Positions 54,740 through 63,068 of a DNA stretch of 64,000 bases are shown here, one piece after another. Position 1 is the first letter of the stretch; each line of letters starts with the position of its first letter. The stretch is from positions 5,061 to 69,060 of the forward strand of contig JBBIIT010000013.1 in assembly GCA_037446355.1 (NCBI GenBank). Direction: 5' to 3'. The notes below the pieces were generated by a model. The model searched no databases and was not told the origin of the DNA. It saw only the letters and a list, made by a program, of their open reading frames with translations. The translations under genes and the position numbers were made by a program. Origin of the DNA: Roseiarcus sp037446355. GTDB taxonomy: Bacteria > Pseudomonadota > Alphaproteobacteria > Rhizobiales > Beijerinckiaceae.

Positions 54740-55012
54740 ATGCGTTTCTTATCCGCTTTGACATTGCTTGTGCCGTTGGTCGCCGTTGCTCCGGCCGGCG
54801 CGCAAACCCTGCCTCCGAACTCGATCGACTGCACCCAGTTTCAACAGGTGAGCGGCAGCTGGACCGAGATTGGGACCGCGACGTTTGATCTTGGCGCCGC
54901 GCAGAATGTGCAGATGGCCAACACAATCATCGCGCCGCATCAACGCGGCGTTGGCGGCTACGACCTGAGCGACGTTCTCAACGCCAAATGCGGCGCGGGC
55001 GCGACCCCCTAG
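54740..55012 (+). CDS. Small exported hypothetical protein
   Basis: This 90-residue protein begins MRFLSALTLLVPLVAVAPAGAQ, a clear signal peptide cleaved near AGAQ. The mature part contains two cysteines (IDCTQF and NAKCGAG) and a short repeat-free beta-like segment. No family is recognised. GGAGTGG precedes the ATG by about 6-12 bases. The gene stands alone between the YciB-type gene and htpG. Its AT-rich upstream region with a perfect inverted repeat suggests dedicated regulation. Confidence 0.6.
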   Translation: MRFLSALTLLVPLVAVAPAGAQTLPPNSIDCTQFQQVSGSWTEIGTATFDLGAAQNVQMANTIIAPHQRGVGGYDLSDVLNAKCGAGATP

Positions 55013-55078
55013 CGCCTCCTACTGAGGCTGCCCGCGGCGGCGCGTCGGACGCCGCGCTTGATGCGCGGGGCGCGGCCG

Positions 55079-56995
55079 TCAGCCGATCGCCTTCTCCATG
55101 ACCCTGCGAAGACGCGCGGCAAAAGCGGGCGCGTCTTTCAGCGTTTCGCCTTCGACGAGCCGGGCTTCTTCGAGCAGCAGCCAAGCGGCGTCGTCGACCA
55201 GCGTCTTGTCGGCGCCGTCCTTGAGACGCCTGGCGAGCGCCGCGGTCAGCGGATGGGCGGCATTGACCTCGAGCACCGGCCTGACGCGCTCGGCGACGCG
55301 TCCGTGCGCGGCGAGCACGCGCTCGAGCTGTCGGTCCGGGGCGAATTCGGGCGCGACGAGGCAGGCGACCGAGTCGGTCAGACGATCGGACGCGCGAGCG
55401 TCGGCGATCTCACTTTCCAACGCCTGTTTGATATACGCAATAAGCGTCGCCACCTCGGCGCTCGCCTCGGCGGGCGCCTGCTTGCCTTCCAGGAGCGGGA
55501 TCGACTTGATGTCGGCGGCGCCCTGACTGATCGACTTGAACGGCTTTCCGTCAAACCCCGCCGCGGTCGAGACCCAGAAAGCGTCGACCGCGTCGGCGAG
55601 CAGCAACACTTCGACCCCGCGCGCGCGAAAGCCTTCGAGTTGCGGGCTGGCGCTCAGTCGTTTGGCGTCGTCGCCGGTCAAATAATAGATCGCGGTCTGA
55701 TTCTCGCGCAGATCCTTCACGTAGGCGTCCAGCGTGCGGTCGCCTTTTTCATGCGAGGTTGTGATGAATCGCGCGAATTTGAAAAGGGCGTCGCGGCGCT
55801 CCGGGTCTTCGTAAAGGCCCTCCTTGATGACGGCCCCGAAATTCTCCCAGACCTTGGCGAACTTTTCCGGCTCGCTTTCCGCCAGTTTCGCGAGTTCCTG
55901 CATGACGCGATTGGTCACGCCCTTGCGGATCGCCGCGAATACCGCGCTTTCCTGGATCATTTCGCGCGAAACGTTCAGCGGTAGATCGGCGCTGTCGACA
56001 ACAAGGCGAACGAAGCGCAGATAGCCCGGCAGGATGTCGGCGTCCTGGTTGATGAGCACGCGCCGCACATACAGCTTGTTGCGCCCCTTGCGCGCGGGAT
56101 CGAAGAGATCGAACGGGCGCGAGCCCGGCACGAAAGCGAGGGCGGCGTATTCGTGCCGCCCTTCGGCGCGCCAATGCAGCGTCAGCGCCGGCTCGTCATA
56201 TTGGCCGGAGAGCCCGCGATAGAATTCTGCGTATTCCTCGGTCGTGACGTCGGACTTGGACTTGGCCCAGATCGCCGCCCCGTCGGCGATTCGCCGCGGT
56301 TCCGCACCTGGTTTATCGACGATTTCGACCGGTACGGCGACCGCGCCCGAGTGTTCGCGCACGATCCGCTCGACGCGCGCGGCGTCGGCGTAGTCGAGGC
56401 TCTCGGCGTTGAGATGCAGCGTGATTCTCGCGCCATGCGCGGGCGCCTCGGCGAGCGGCAGCGGCGCGATCGAATAAGCGCCTTTGCCGTCCGAACTCCA
56501 GCGCCAGGCTTCGTTTGCGCCCGCGCGACGGGTGTCGACCGTCACTTCGTCGGCGACCATGAACGAGGAGTAGAAACCGATGCCGAATTGGCCGATGAGC
56601 GCGTTGGCCTCCTGCGAGGCCTTGTCGGCGCTTTCGGCGGCGAGGCGGTCGAGGAAGGCCTTGGTGCCCGAGCGGGCGATCGTGCCGAGCGCCTCGGTGA
56701 GATCCTGCCGGGTCATGCCGACGCCATTGTCGCCGAAGGTCAAAGTCTTGGCTTCCGCGTCGACGCCGATGACGATCGCAAACGGCCCGGCGCCCTCGGT
56801 CAGCTCCGGCTTGGCGATTGCTTCGTAGCGCAGCTTTTCGCAGGCGTCGGCGGCGTTGGAGACCAGCTCACGCACGAAGATGTCGCGGTCAGAATAGACC
56901 GAATGAACCATCAAATGCAGGAGACGCGATACGTCCGCCTCGAAGCTCTGGGTCTTGGGCGCGTCGGCGGCCGTCGAAGGAGCGTCGGTGGTCAA
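55079..56995 (-). CDS. htpG: Molecular chaperone HtpG (Hsp90)
   Basis: This chaperone of about 638 residues has a GHKL ATPase domain with motifs ELVSNAADACEKLRYEA, GDNGVGMTRQDL and GQFGIGFYSSFMVAD, followed by middle and C-terminal dimerisation domains. The TTG at 56995 is chosen because GAGG precedes it by 5 bases and QSFEADVSRLL follows. An ATG at 57067 is in frame but the extra residues lack similarity. A heat-shock-type promoter candidate lies at 57056-57084. Confidence 0.95.
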   Translation of the reverse strand: MTTDAPSTAADAPKTQSFEADVSRLLHLMVHSVYSDRDIFVRELVSNAADACEKLRYEAIAKPELTEGAGPFAIVIGVDAEAKTLTFGDNGVGMTRQDLTEALGTIARSGTKAFLDRLAAESADKASQEANALIGQFGIGFYSSFMVADEVTVDTRRAGANEAWRWSSDGKGAYSIAPLPLAEAPAHGARITLHLNAESLDYADAARVERIVREHSGAVAVPVEIVDKPGAEPRRIADGAAIWAKSKSDVTTEEYAEFYRGLSGQYDEPALTLHWRAEGRHEYAALAFVPGSRPFDLFDPARKGRNKLYVRRVLINQDADILPGYLRFVRLVVDSADLPLNVSREMIQESAVFAAIRKGVTNRVMQELAKLAESEPEKFAKVWENFGAVIKEGLYEDPERRDALFKFARFITTSHEKGDRTLDAYVKDLRENQTAIYYLTGDDAKRLSASPQLEGFRARGVEVLLLADAVDAFWVSTAAGFDGKPFKSISQGAADIKSIPLLEGKQAPAEASAEVATLIAYIKQALESEIADARASDRLTDSVACLVAPEFAPDRQLERVLAAHGRVAERVRPVLEVNAAHPLTAALARRLKDGADKTLVDDAAWLLLEEARLVEGETLKDAPAFAARLRRVMEKAIG

Positions 56996-57055
56996 GGGAT
57001 CCTCATTGGCTGGAAAGGAACGTGGGGCCGGGCGCGTAAGCGTCGGCGAGCGCTC

Positions 57056-57084
57056 ATATCGCGGCAATTCCGCGCAGATTCAAG
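57056..57084 (-). promoter_or_regulatory. Candidate RpoH (sigma-32) promoter of htpG
   Basis: On the minus strand CTTGAAT, a 13-base spacer and CCGCGATAT resemble the heat-shock consensus CTTGAAA-N11-15-CCCCATNT. It lies 61-89 bases upstream of the htpG start. A heat-shock factor controlling htpG is expected from other proteobacteria. Confidence 0.42.
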
Positions 57085-57108
57085 CCTTGAGGAGCCGCCC
57101 GGGCGGGC

Positions 57109-57149
57109 AAAAAAAAGCGGATCGGCTGGGAGGGGGCCCGCCGATCCGC
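57109..57149 (-). terminator. Rho-independent terminator (minus strand)
   Basis: GCGGATCGGC (57117-57126) and GCCGATCCGC (57140-57149) form a perfect 10-bp stem with a 13-base loop. On the minus strand the stem is followed by eight T (57109-57116 as A). It ends the carboxypeptidase transcript or the candidate sRNA. Confidence 0.85.
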
Positions 57150-57225
57150 CGGCCTGCGTGGCAATATCCGATTCAATACAGCGTTCGGGGGCTGGGGGGC
57201 AAAAACACCGAACGCAACTGAGAAT
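57109..57225 (-). ncRNA. Candidate sRNA with two C-rich-loop hairpins
   Basis: The gap between htpG and the carboxypeptidase gene contains two stacked hairpins on the minus strand. The first pairs GCGTTCGG with CCGAACGC (57181-57188 and 57208-57215) around a loop with two runs of C. The second is the terminator hairpin, with a C-rich loop that reads CCCCCTCCCA on the minus strand. C-rich, anti-Shine-Dalgarno loops on paired hairpins ending in a terminator are a hallmark of several alphaproteobacterial sRNAs. No open frame here has similarity. It could be processed from the upstream mRNA 3' UTR. Confidence 0.5.
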
Positions 57226-57240
57226 CGAACCATCGCGGCT

Positions 57241-57258
57241 CGAATAGACATCTATTCG
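57241..57258. promoter_or_regulatory. Perfect palindrome, operator-like
   Basis: CGAATAGA-CA-TCTATTCG is a perfect inverted repeat with 8-bp arms and a 2-base spacer, 16 bases upstream of the sRNA candidate's approximate 5' end and 79 bases beyond the carboxypeptidase stop. It looks like a dimeric repressor or activator site. Confidence 0.45.
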
Positions 57259-57336
57259 TCCGTTGCGGCGCGCGATTGACCGTAAACTGGCGAAACTAAG
57301 GCATTTTTCACGGTCGCGTGAGCGCCGACAGGCGCG

Positions 57337-58653
57337 TCATTGCGCAGATTTCGCAGTGCTGTTCAGATCTTTGCCCAAATGCTTCTTGGCCTTTGTCGCC
57401 TTGGCGACGCGCGACCCTTTGCGCGATTCCGTCGTGGCGGCGGTCTGCGGCTTGACAGCGCCTTGGAGCGCGACCGGCGCGGCAAGGTCGCCGGGAGCGG
57501 CCTCCGGCGACTTCTCCGCGGCGTAGGCGTTAACCTCCGAGGAGATGGTCCCCGTTACGCGCGCCGCCAGCGCCGGGCCAACCCAGCCTTCCTTGCGCCC
57601 GACGAAGACAGTAATGGGATCGAAATGCACGCGTCCATCGGCGATCGGCGCAGAAATCGACGCGGTGGCCGCGACGCCGGCCGCCCCGCCGCCACGGCCC
57701 CCGGCGGGCGGACCGGCCGCGGGCGCCACAAAATCCTCGTCGAGAGCGGCGACGGCGGCGCGATTGCGGCGCGAACAGATCTCGCCGTGCATGTCAGGCG
57801 CTTCCGAATACGCGGAAGCCTGGAGCGCCTCGAGCGGCGTGCCTCCGCCCCATTGCGCGAAGCCGCGGTCGAAAAGCCGTCCGGCTTCATTGGTGCGCTG
57901 GCGCGCCGACGGGGCGCCGAATACGACCACGATCAGCCGACGGCCGCCCTGCGTGGCGCTGGCGACGACGTTGAAACCGGACGAGCAGGTGAATCCGGTC
58001 TTCATGCCGTTGGCGCCAGGGTAGCGCCCGAGCAGGCCGTTGTGATTGCGAATGATCTGGGGCCCAAGCTGAATGGCGCCGATGTCAAAGAGATCGGCGT
58101 GCTCAGGAAAGTCGTGCAAGAGCGCGCGCGCCACCAGCGCCATGTCGCGCGCCGAGGAAACGTGGCGCGGATCCTGCAATCCGTTCGGATTGACGAAATG
58201 GGATTCCTTCAGGCCCAGCCGACTTGCCGTGGCGTTCATCTCATCGGCGAAATTTTCGACCGACCCGGAGATCCCCTCGGCGACCATGATGGCGACGTCG
58301 TTCGGCGACTTCACCATCAGCATCTTCAGCGCGTTGTCGAGCGTGACCTCCGTGCCCGGGCGGAAGCCCATTTTCGAGGGCGCGGCGCGGCTCGCGCGAA
58401 CGGACATCACCAGCGGCGTGTCCATCGTCAAACGGCCATCGCGCACCGCGCTCAGCGCGACATAGGTCGTCATCAGTTTGGTCACCGAAGCCGGATACCA
58501 AGGCCGCGTCGCTTCGTTTTCAACCAGCGTTTGTCCGCTATCCGCGTCGGCGACCAGATAGGGCGTCGCGCGGGACGCCGAAGCGCCGAGTACTAGCGCC
58601 AGCGTCGCCACAGCCAATGCGCGCCTGATCGAGCGAAGATTTTCAAAAGACAT
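57337..58653 (-). CDS. D-alanyl-D-alanine carboxypeptidase (class C-type low-molecular-mass PBP)
   Basis: This 438-residue penicillin-binding protein has a signal peptide (cleavage near SRATPYL) and all three active-site motifs: SVTK (residues 56-59), SPN (116-118) and KTG (218-220). Such enzymes trim the peptidoglycan stem pentapeptide in the periplasm. The C-terminal ~140 residues are low-complexity and Lys/Ala-rich (KATKAKKHLGK) and may be a wall-binding tail rather than the usual amphipathic anchor. ATG at 58653 (MSFENLRSIRR) is chosen over 58734. Confidence 0.93.
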   Translation of the reverse strand: MSFENLRSIRRALAVATLALVLGASASRATPYLVADADSGQTLVENEATRPWYPASVTKLMTTYVALSAVRDGRLTMDTPLVMSVRASRAAPSKMGFRPGTEVTLDNALKMLMVKSPNDVAIMVAEGISGSVENFADEMNATASRLGLKESHFVNPNGLQDPRHVSSARDMALVARALLHDFPEHADLFDIGAIQLGPQIIRNHNGLLGRYPGANGMKTGFTCSSGFNVVASATQGGRRLIVVVFGAPSARQRTNEAGRLFDRGFAQWGGGTPLEALQASAYSEAPDMHGEICSRRNRAAVAALDEDFVAPAAGPPAGGRGGGAAGVAATASISAPIADGRVHFDPITVFVGRKEGWVGPALAARVTGTISSEVNAYAAEKSPEAAPGDLAAPVALQGAVKPQTAATTESRKGSRVAKATKAKKHLGKDLNSTAKSAQ

Positions 58654-58753
58654 TCTTGATCTGGTCTCCAACAACCGACGCCTTCGGCTTCGCGAGGTGG
58701 TAAAGACAAATGGCGGCAAGCTCAAGACGCGCATCCTCAGATCGCGGACTTCC

Positions 58754-59362
58754 TCAAATCAAGTGAAAACCGTGATGATGCTTCGGCGCCTCCTCGCGGG
58801 CCGGAAACGACGGCTCGAGAAGCGCCGCGCAATGCGCCGCCGCGGATTCGAGCGCTTGCGCCGCGCCCTTCGCGCGCAGATCGGCGATCAGCACGTCGAC
58901 CAGCTCCTGCCATTGCGCCGCGCTGATGAACTTGCAGGCGGCCTCGTCGGCGACCACGCGCGCGTAACGCTCGGCGAGCGAAACGTAAATCAGCACACCG
59001 TTGCGCGCTAGCGCGCGGTCGAGGCCGCGCACGCCGAACTGCACCAGCGCAGCGCGATGCGCATTCGCGCGCCGCGCCGAGGCCGGCGTGAGAAGGACGC
59101 GCATCGGCATGAACGAGAACAGCACCAGCGCGGCGAGGCAGACGACGATCTGGATGACGAAAATGCGCTCCGCCGAAAGTCCCGTGAGAACGATCAGCGG
59201 CCATGGCGCCGCGAGGGCGAGGAGGCCGCTCCAGAGCAGCGGCGGGACGGTGTAGTCGGACGAACTTCGCGCAAGGACGCCCAACATCGGCGCGTCGGTG
59301 CGCGCTTGCGCGGTCTCGAAGGCGGCTTCCACGGCCTGTACTTCCGCGGGCGTCATCTTCAT
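58754..59362 (-). CDS. TPM domain membrane protein
   Basis: This 202-residue TPM (TLP18.3/Psb32/MOLO-1) family protein has two hydrophobic helices (LLWSGLLALAAPWPLIVLTG and IFVIQIVVCLAALVLFSFMP). The C-terminal segment NGVLIYVSLAERYARVVADE belongs to the TPM fold. ATG at 59362 overlaps the stop of the next TPM gene and has GGGGAG 6 bases upstream. It is the second TPM gene of the LemA operon; its function is unknown, although TPM-LemA genes are widely linked. Confidence 0.88.
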   Translation of the reverse strand: MKMTPAEVQAVEAAFETAQARTDAPMLGVLARSSSDYTVPPLLWSGLLALAAPWPLIVLTGLSAERIFVIQIVVCLAALVLFSFMPMRVLLTPASARRANAHRAALVQFGVRGLDRALARNGVLIYVSLAERYARVVADEAACKFISAAQWQELVDVLIADLRAKGAAQALESAAAHCAALLEPSFPAREEAPKHHHGFHLI

Positions 59363-60117
59363 CACCAACTCCCCGAGGCGCCGCCGCCGCCCGACGAACC
59401 GCCGCCGCCCGAAAATCCGCCGTCAAAGCCGCCGGAGGATCCGCCCGAAAATCCGCCTCGGTTCATCGCCGACGACAGCACGATCATGTTGCCGATCAAC
59501 GAGCCGCGATTGCCGAAACGCAGCAATATGAACATGACGACGATGAAAATGAGGAACGGCGCGATCGCATCGAGCGCCGAAGCGTTGTCCTCGGCGCGTA
59601 ATTGCGGCTTTTTTTGCCAGTCCGTCGTGTCCGAGGTCAGCGCGGTGATGATGTCGTCGACGCCTCGCTTCACGCCGCCGTCGAAATCGCCCGCCTTGAA
59701 GCGCGGCGCCACGGCGTTGACGATAATGATCTTGGAAACCGCGTCGGTGAGCACGCCTTCGAGGCCGTAGCCGACCTCGATGCGCACGCGATGCTCCTTC
59801 GGCGCGATCAGAAACAATACGCCGTTGTTCTTTTTGGTGTCGCCGAGCTTCCAGGCGCGGAAAAGGTCGTTGGCGTAGGGCTCGATCTCTTGACCGCCCA
59901 AACTGGCGACCGTGGCGACGACAAGCTGGATGCTCGATTTCGTCTCAAGCGCGGCGAGCTCGGTCTCGAGATCGGCGCGTGTGATCGGGCTCAGCACGCC
60001 CGCCTGATCCACGACGCGCCCGGTAAGGGCGGGAAACTTGTCCGCCGCGCTCGCCGGCGCGGCCGCGACGAGCAGCAAACCGACGAGGCCGAGGCAAACA
60101 AACAGGCGGCGCAACAT
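59362..60117 (-). CDS. TPM domain protein with Gly-rich tail (YgcG-like)
   Basis: This 251-residue protein has a signal peptide (cleavage near ASAADKFP) and a periplasmic TPM domain (~30-170, with FRAWKLGDTKKNNGVLFLIAPKEHRVRIEVGYGLEG). One membrane helix (AIAPFLIFIVVMFILLRF) follows, and a Gly/Ser-rich tail ends GGGGASGSW. This layout is typical of YgcG-type partners of LemA. The stop overlaps the start of the next TPM gene, so translational coupling is likely. Confidence 0.92.
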   Translation of the reverse strand: MLRRLFVCLGLVGLLLVAAAPASAADKFPALTGRVVDQAGVLSPITRADLETELAALETKSSIQLVVATVASLGGQEIEPYANDLFRAWKLGDTKKNNGVLFLIAPKEHRVRIEVGYGLEGVLTDAVSKIIIVNAVAPRFKAGDFDGGVKRGVDDIITALTSDTTDWQKKPQLRAEDNASALDAIAPFLIFIVVMFILLRFGNRGSLIGNMIVLSSAMNRGGFSGGSSGGFDGGFSGGGGSSGGGGASGSW

Positions 60118-60136
60118 CGGCGTGCTCCCGCGGGGG

Positions 60137-60736
60137 CTAGAACTTCACTTTGGGCGCAACCTCGTCGCCCTGGCTCGATGTAAACACGGCCATCGGCTTC
60201 TTCGAGCGGAACGCGGTCGAAGCCCAGATCAGGCCGGGGAAGGTCTCCAACTCGGTGTTATAGGCCTGAACCGCGCCGATATAGTCCTTGCGCGCCACGG
60301 CGATGCGGTTCTCCGTGCCCTCGAGCTGCGATTGCAGAGCCAGGAAGTTCTGATTCGACTTGAGGTCGGGATAATTTTCGCTGACAGCGAGCAGGCGGCC
60401 AAGCGCGCCCGAGAGCGCCTGCTGCGCGTCTTGCATCTGCTTGATCTTGGCGGGATCGGAGAGATCATTGGCGTCGACATGGATCTGCGTCGCCTTGGCG
60501 CGCGCCTCGGTCACTGCGGTCAGCACGTCTTTTTCCTGTTTCGCATAACCCTTGACGGTTTCGACCAGGCTCGGAATTAGGTCGGCGCGACGCTGATACT
60601 GGTTCTCGACCTCGCCCCATTTCGCCTTGGCGTTTTCCTCCAGCGTCGGAATGTTGTTGTACCCGCAAGAGGAAACCGCGAAGCCGATCAACACGGCGGC
60701 GGCAAGCGCACGAAGGCGCGAAAAAGCGAGGGTCAA
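60137..60736 (-). CDS. lemA: LemA family lipoprotein
   Basis: This 199-residue LemA protein has a lipoprotein-type signal (FAVSSCGYNN) followed by a long helical bundle. The signature KAKWGEVENQYQRRADLIPSLVETVKGYAKQE is clear, and SENYPDLKSNQNFLALQSQLEGTENRIAVAR is the second family block. Its function is unknown. It starts with TTG at 60736, preceded by GGGGAG at ~7 bases. It is followed by two TPM genes, forming the conserved lemA-TPM-TPM cluster. Confidence 0.93.
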   Translation of the reverse strand: MTLAFSRLRALAAAVLIGFAVSSCGYNNIPTLEENAKAKWGEVENQYQRRADLIPSLVETVKGYAKQEKDVLTAVTEARAKATQIHVDANDLSDPAKIKQMQDAQQALSGALGRLLAVSENYPDLKSNQNFLALQSQLEGTENRIAVARKDYIGAVQAYNTELETFPGLIWASTAFRSKKPMAVFTSSQGDEVAPKVKF

Positions 60737-60873
60737 GGCAAACTCCCCTGTACGATCCGACGTGACCTTACGCGGTATTGCGGTTCACCCCTATATAGCG
60801 CGCAATCCGACGTTACAATGACCACAGCCGACGCGTGATTGGCTGAGGCGCGTAATGCGGCTAGGGTGCGGGT

Positions 60874-61548
60874 ATGATTCAACCAGCCGCCGTGATCTTC
60901 GACGCCTATGGCACGCTGTTCGATGTCTTCGGCGTCGAGAGCGCGCTGGAGGCGCGCTTTCCCGGCCAGGGCCGCGCGATCGCGCAGCGCTGGCGCGACA
61001 AGCAGATCGAATACACGCGCTTGCGCACGATGAGCGATCGATATGTCGATTTCTGGCGCGTCACGGGCGATGCGCTCGACTTCGCCTGCGCCTTCGCCGG
61101 GGTCGCGCTCGACGCCGCCGCACGCATCGCGCTGCTGGCGATCTACGAGCGTTTGCCTGCGCATGGCGACGTCGCGCCGGCGCTTCGCGCGCTGAGGGCG
61201 CGCGGTTTGCCGCTGGCGGTGCTCTCCAACGCCAACGCCGACATGCTGACGAAAGCCCTGGAGGCGGCGGGCCTTCGCGATCTCTTCGCGCATGTGCTCA
61301 GCGTCGAGAGCGTGCGCAAGTTCAAGACCGCGCCCGAGGCCTACGCGCTCGGCCCCGCGGCGTTCAGCGTTCCCGCCTCGCAATTGCTGTTCGTCTCCTC
61401 GAACGGCTGGGACGCGGTCGGCGCCGCCTGGTTCGGCTATCGCGCGTTCTGGATTAATCGCGCTGGCGCGCCGCCCGAGCGCCTCGATGCGCCGCTTTAC
61501 GCCAGCGGACGCTCGATGTCGGATTTGCTCGCCGCGCTCGACGCGTGA
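60874..61548 (+). CDS. (S)-2-haloacid dehalogenase (HAD type II)
   Basis: This 224-residue HAD-superfamily hydrolase would convert L-2-haloalkanoates to D-2-hydroxy acids. Every catalytic position described for the Pseudomonas L-DEX enzyme is present at the same number: D10 (nucleophile), T14, R41, S118, K151, Y157, S175, N177 and D180 (in SSNGWD). The signature FDAYGTLFD is at the N-terminus. It is unlinked to the fluoroacetate-dehalogenase-like gene 33 kb away. It converges on xylB, with 3 bases between the stops. Confidence 0.9.
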   Translation: MIQPAAVIFDAYGTLFDVFGVESALEARFPGQGRAIAQRWRDKQIEYTRLRTMSDRYVDFWRVTGDALDFACAFAGVALDAAARIALLAIYERLPAHGDVAPALRALRARGLPLAVLSNANADMLTKALEAAGLRDLFAHVLSVESVRKFKTAPEAYALGPAAFSVPASQLLFVSSNGWDAVGAAWFGYRAFWINRAGAPPERLDAPLYASGRSMSDLLAALDA

Positions 61549-61551
61549 GCT

Positions 61552-63018
61552 TCACGCAGTGGCGAACTCGCCTTTGAGGGCGCGATAGAGATTTTGGAAG
61601 CTTGGCCGCCTGCGCGCAAAGGCTTCGACCCCTCGCGGCTCCGGCTTCGTCACATCGAGAATTTCCGGCGTCTTGCAGACCCTATCGGGCGCTTCGCCCG
61701 TCGCCGCGATGCGCGCGAGCCTCGCCGCGCCATAGCCGGGGCCCGCCTCGCCGCCGCGATAGCGCACGATTTCGCGATCGAGCGCGGCGGCGATCATCTG
61801 CGTCCAGAGCGCGCTGCGCGCGCCGCCGCCGATCAGGCCGACCCGGCCGATGCGGTCGCCCGCCGCCTCCAGGCATTCGCGCGCGTCGGCGAGCGAAAAC
61901 GCGACGCCCTCCATCACGGCGCGCGTCATGTCGGCGCGCGTCGAGGCCTCGCTGAGCCCGAACAGCACGCCGCGCGCGTTGGGGTCGTCATGGGGCGTGC
62001 GTTCACCCGAGAGATAGGGCAGGAATATCAATTCACCGGGGCCGCGATAGTCCTGGGACGCCTCGCGTTCGAGTTCGGCGATCTCGCCTTTGACGAGCCG
62101 CGCGGCGAAGGCGAGCGCCGCCGCGCCCGTGAGCATCGCCGCCATCCGATACCAACGCCCCGGCAATGCGTGAGCGAAGCTATGCACCATGAGTTCCGGC
62201 GCCGCGCGATAGACGTCGGAAGCGACGATCAACTGCGTCGCCGTGCCGAGCGAAATATAGGCCTCGCCGGGGCGGATGGCGCCGAGCCCGACCGCGCCCG
62301 CCGCCGCATCGCCCGCGCCCGCCGCGACGACGACGCTCCGGGGCAGGCCGAACTCGGATGCGATTTCCGGACGGATCGATCCGGCGGCCTGACAAGCCTC
62401 GACGAGATGCGGTAGCAGCGACGGCTCGACGCCGCTGGCGGCGAGCGCGGGCGCGCACCATTCGCGGCGCGATTCGTCGAGCCACCAGGTTCCCGCCGCG
62501 TCGCTCATGTCGCAGGCGGTTTCGCCGGTCAGCGCGAGACGCAGGTAGTCCTTGGGAAGCATCACTTTGGCGATTCTCGCGCGGACCCCAGCCTCGTGGC
62601 GCGCGAGCCACATCAGCTTGGGGGCGGTGAACCCGGCCATCGGCTTGACCCCGACGACGCGCGCCAGATCGGGATGCTTCTCTTGCAGTTCGCGCGCCTC
62701 GACATGGGCGCGCGTATCGTTGTGCAGCATCGCCGGCCGGATCGGCCTGTCGTCGGCGCCGAGAATCACCGCGCTGTGCATCTGCCCGGAAAAGCCGACG
62801 CCGCGAAGCGACGCCAACGCTTTCGCCGCTTTCGCCCTTAGGTCGCGCAAGGCTTCGAACATCGCATCGCGCCAGACTTCTGGATTTTGTTCGGACCAGC
62901 GCGGATGCGGACGATCGGGTCGATAAGGGCGCTCGCTGATAGCGATAATCGCTCCGTCCTCATCAACAAGCGAGGCCTTGAGCGCTGACGTGCCGCAGTC
63001 CAGTCCGAGATAACTCAT
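61552..63018 (-). CDS. xylB: Xylulokinase
   Basis: This 488-residue FGGY-family sugar kinase phosphorylates D-xylulose with ATP in the xylose pathway. The N-terminal phosphate loop is GLDCGTSALKASLVD, the MHSAVILG/GMHS-type motif is GFSGQMHSAV, and the C-terminal FGGY segment is AVMEGVAFSLADARECLE with GGGARSALW. No xylA or xylose transporter lies in the window. The small hypothetical gene upstream, 50 bases before its start, could be cotranscribed. Confidence 0.92.
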   Translation of the reverse strand: MSYLGLDCGTSALKASLVDEDGAIIAISERPYRPDRPHPRWSEQNPEVWRDAMFEALRDLRAKAAKALASLRGVGFSGQMHSAVILGADDRPIRPAMLHNDTRAHVEARELQEKHPDLARVVGVKPMAGFTAPKLMWLARHEAGVRARIAKVMLPKDYLRLALTGETACDMSDAAGTWWLDESRREWCAPALAASGVEPSLLPHLVEACQAAGSIRPEIASEFGLPRSVVVAAGAGDAAAGAVGLGAIRPGEAYISLGTATQLIVASDVYRAAPELMVHSFAHALPGRWYRMAAMLTGAAALAFAARLVKGEIAELEREASQDYRGPGELIFLPYLSGERTPHDDPNARGVLFGLSEASTRADMTRAVMEGVAFSLADARECLEAAGDRIGRVGLIGGGARSALWTQMIAAALDREIVRYRGGEAGPGYGAARLARIAATGEAPDRVCKTPEILDVTKPEPRGVEAFARRRPSFQNLYRALKGEFATA

Positions 63019-63068
63019 GCGCCTATGTCGCGGAAATTCGATTCCGCGACAAGTCGCGTCTCAGAACG

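Noticed and set aside
55013..55078. Hairpin downstream of the small exported protein
   Set aside because: GC-rich inverted segments occur, but without a T-run or a clean stem, so no terminator was called.
57054..57251. 65-codon open frame over the sRNA candidate
   Set aside because: It has Pro/Arg-rich shadow composition, and the two hairpins plus terminator explain the region better.
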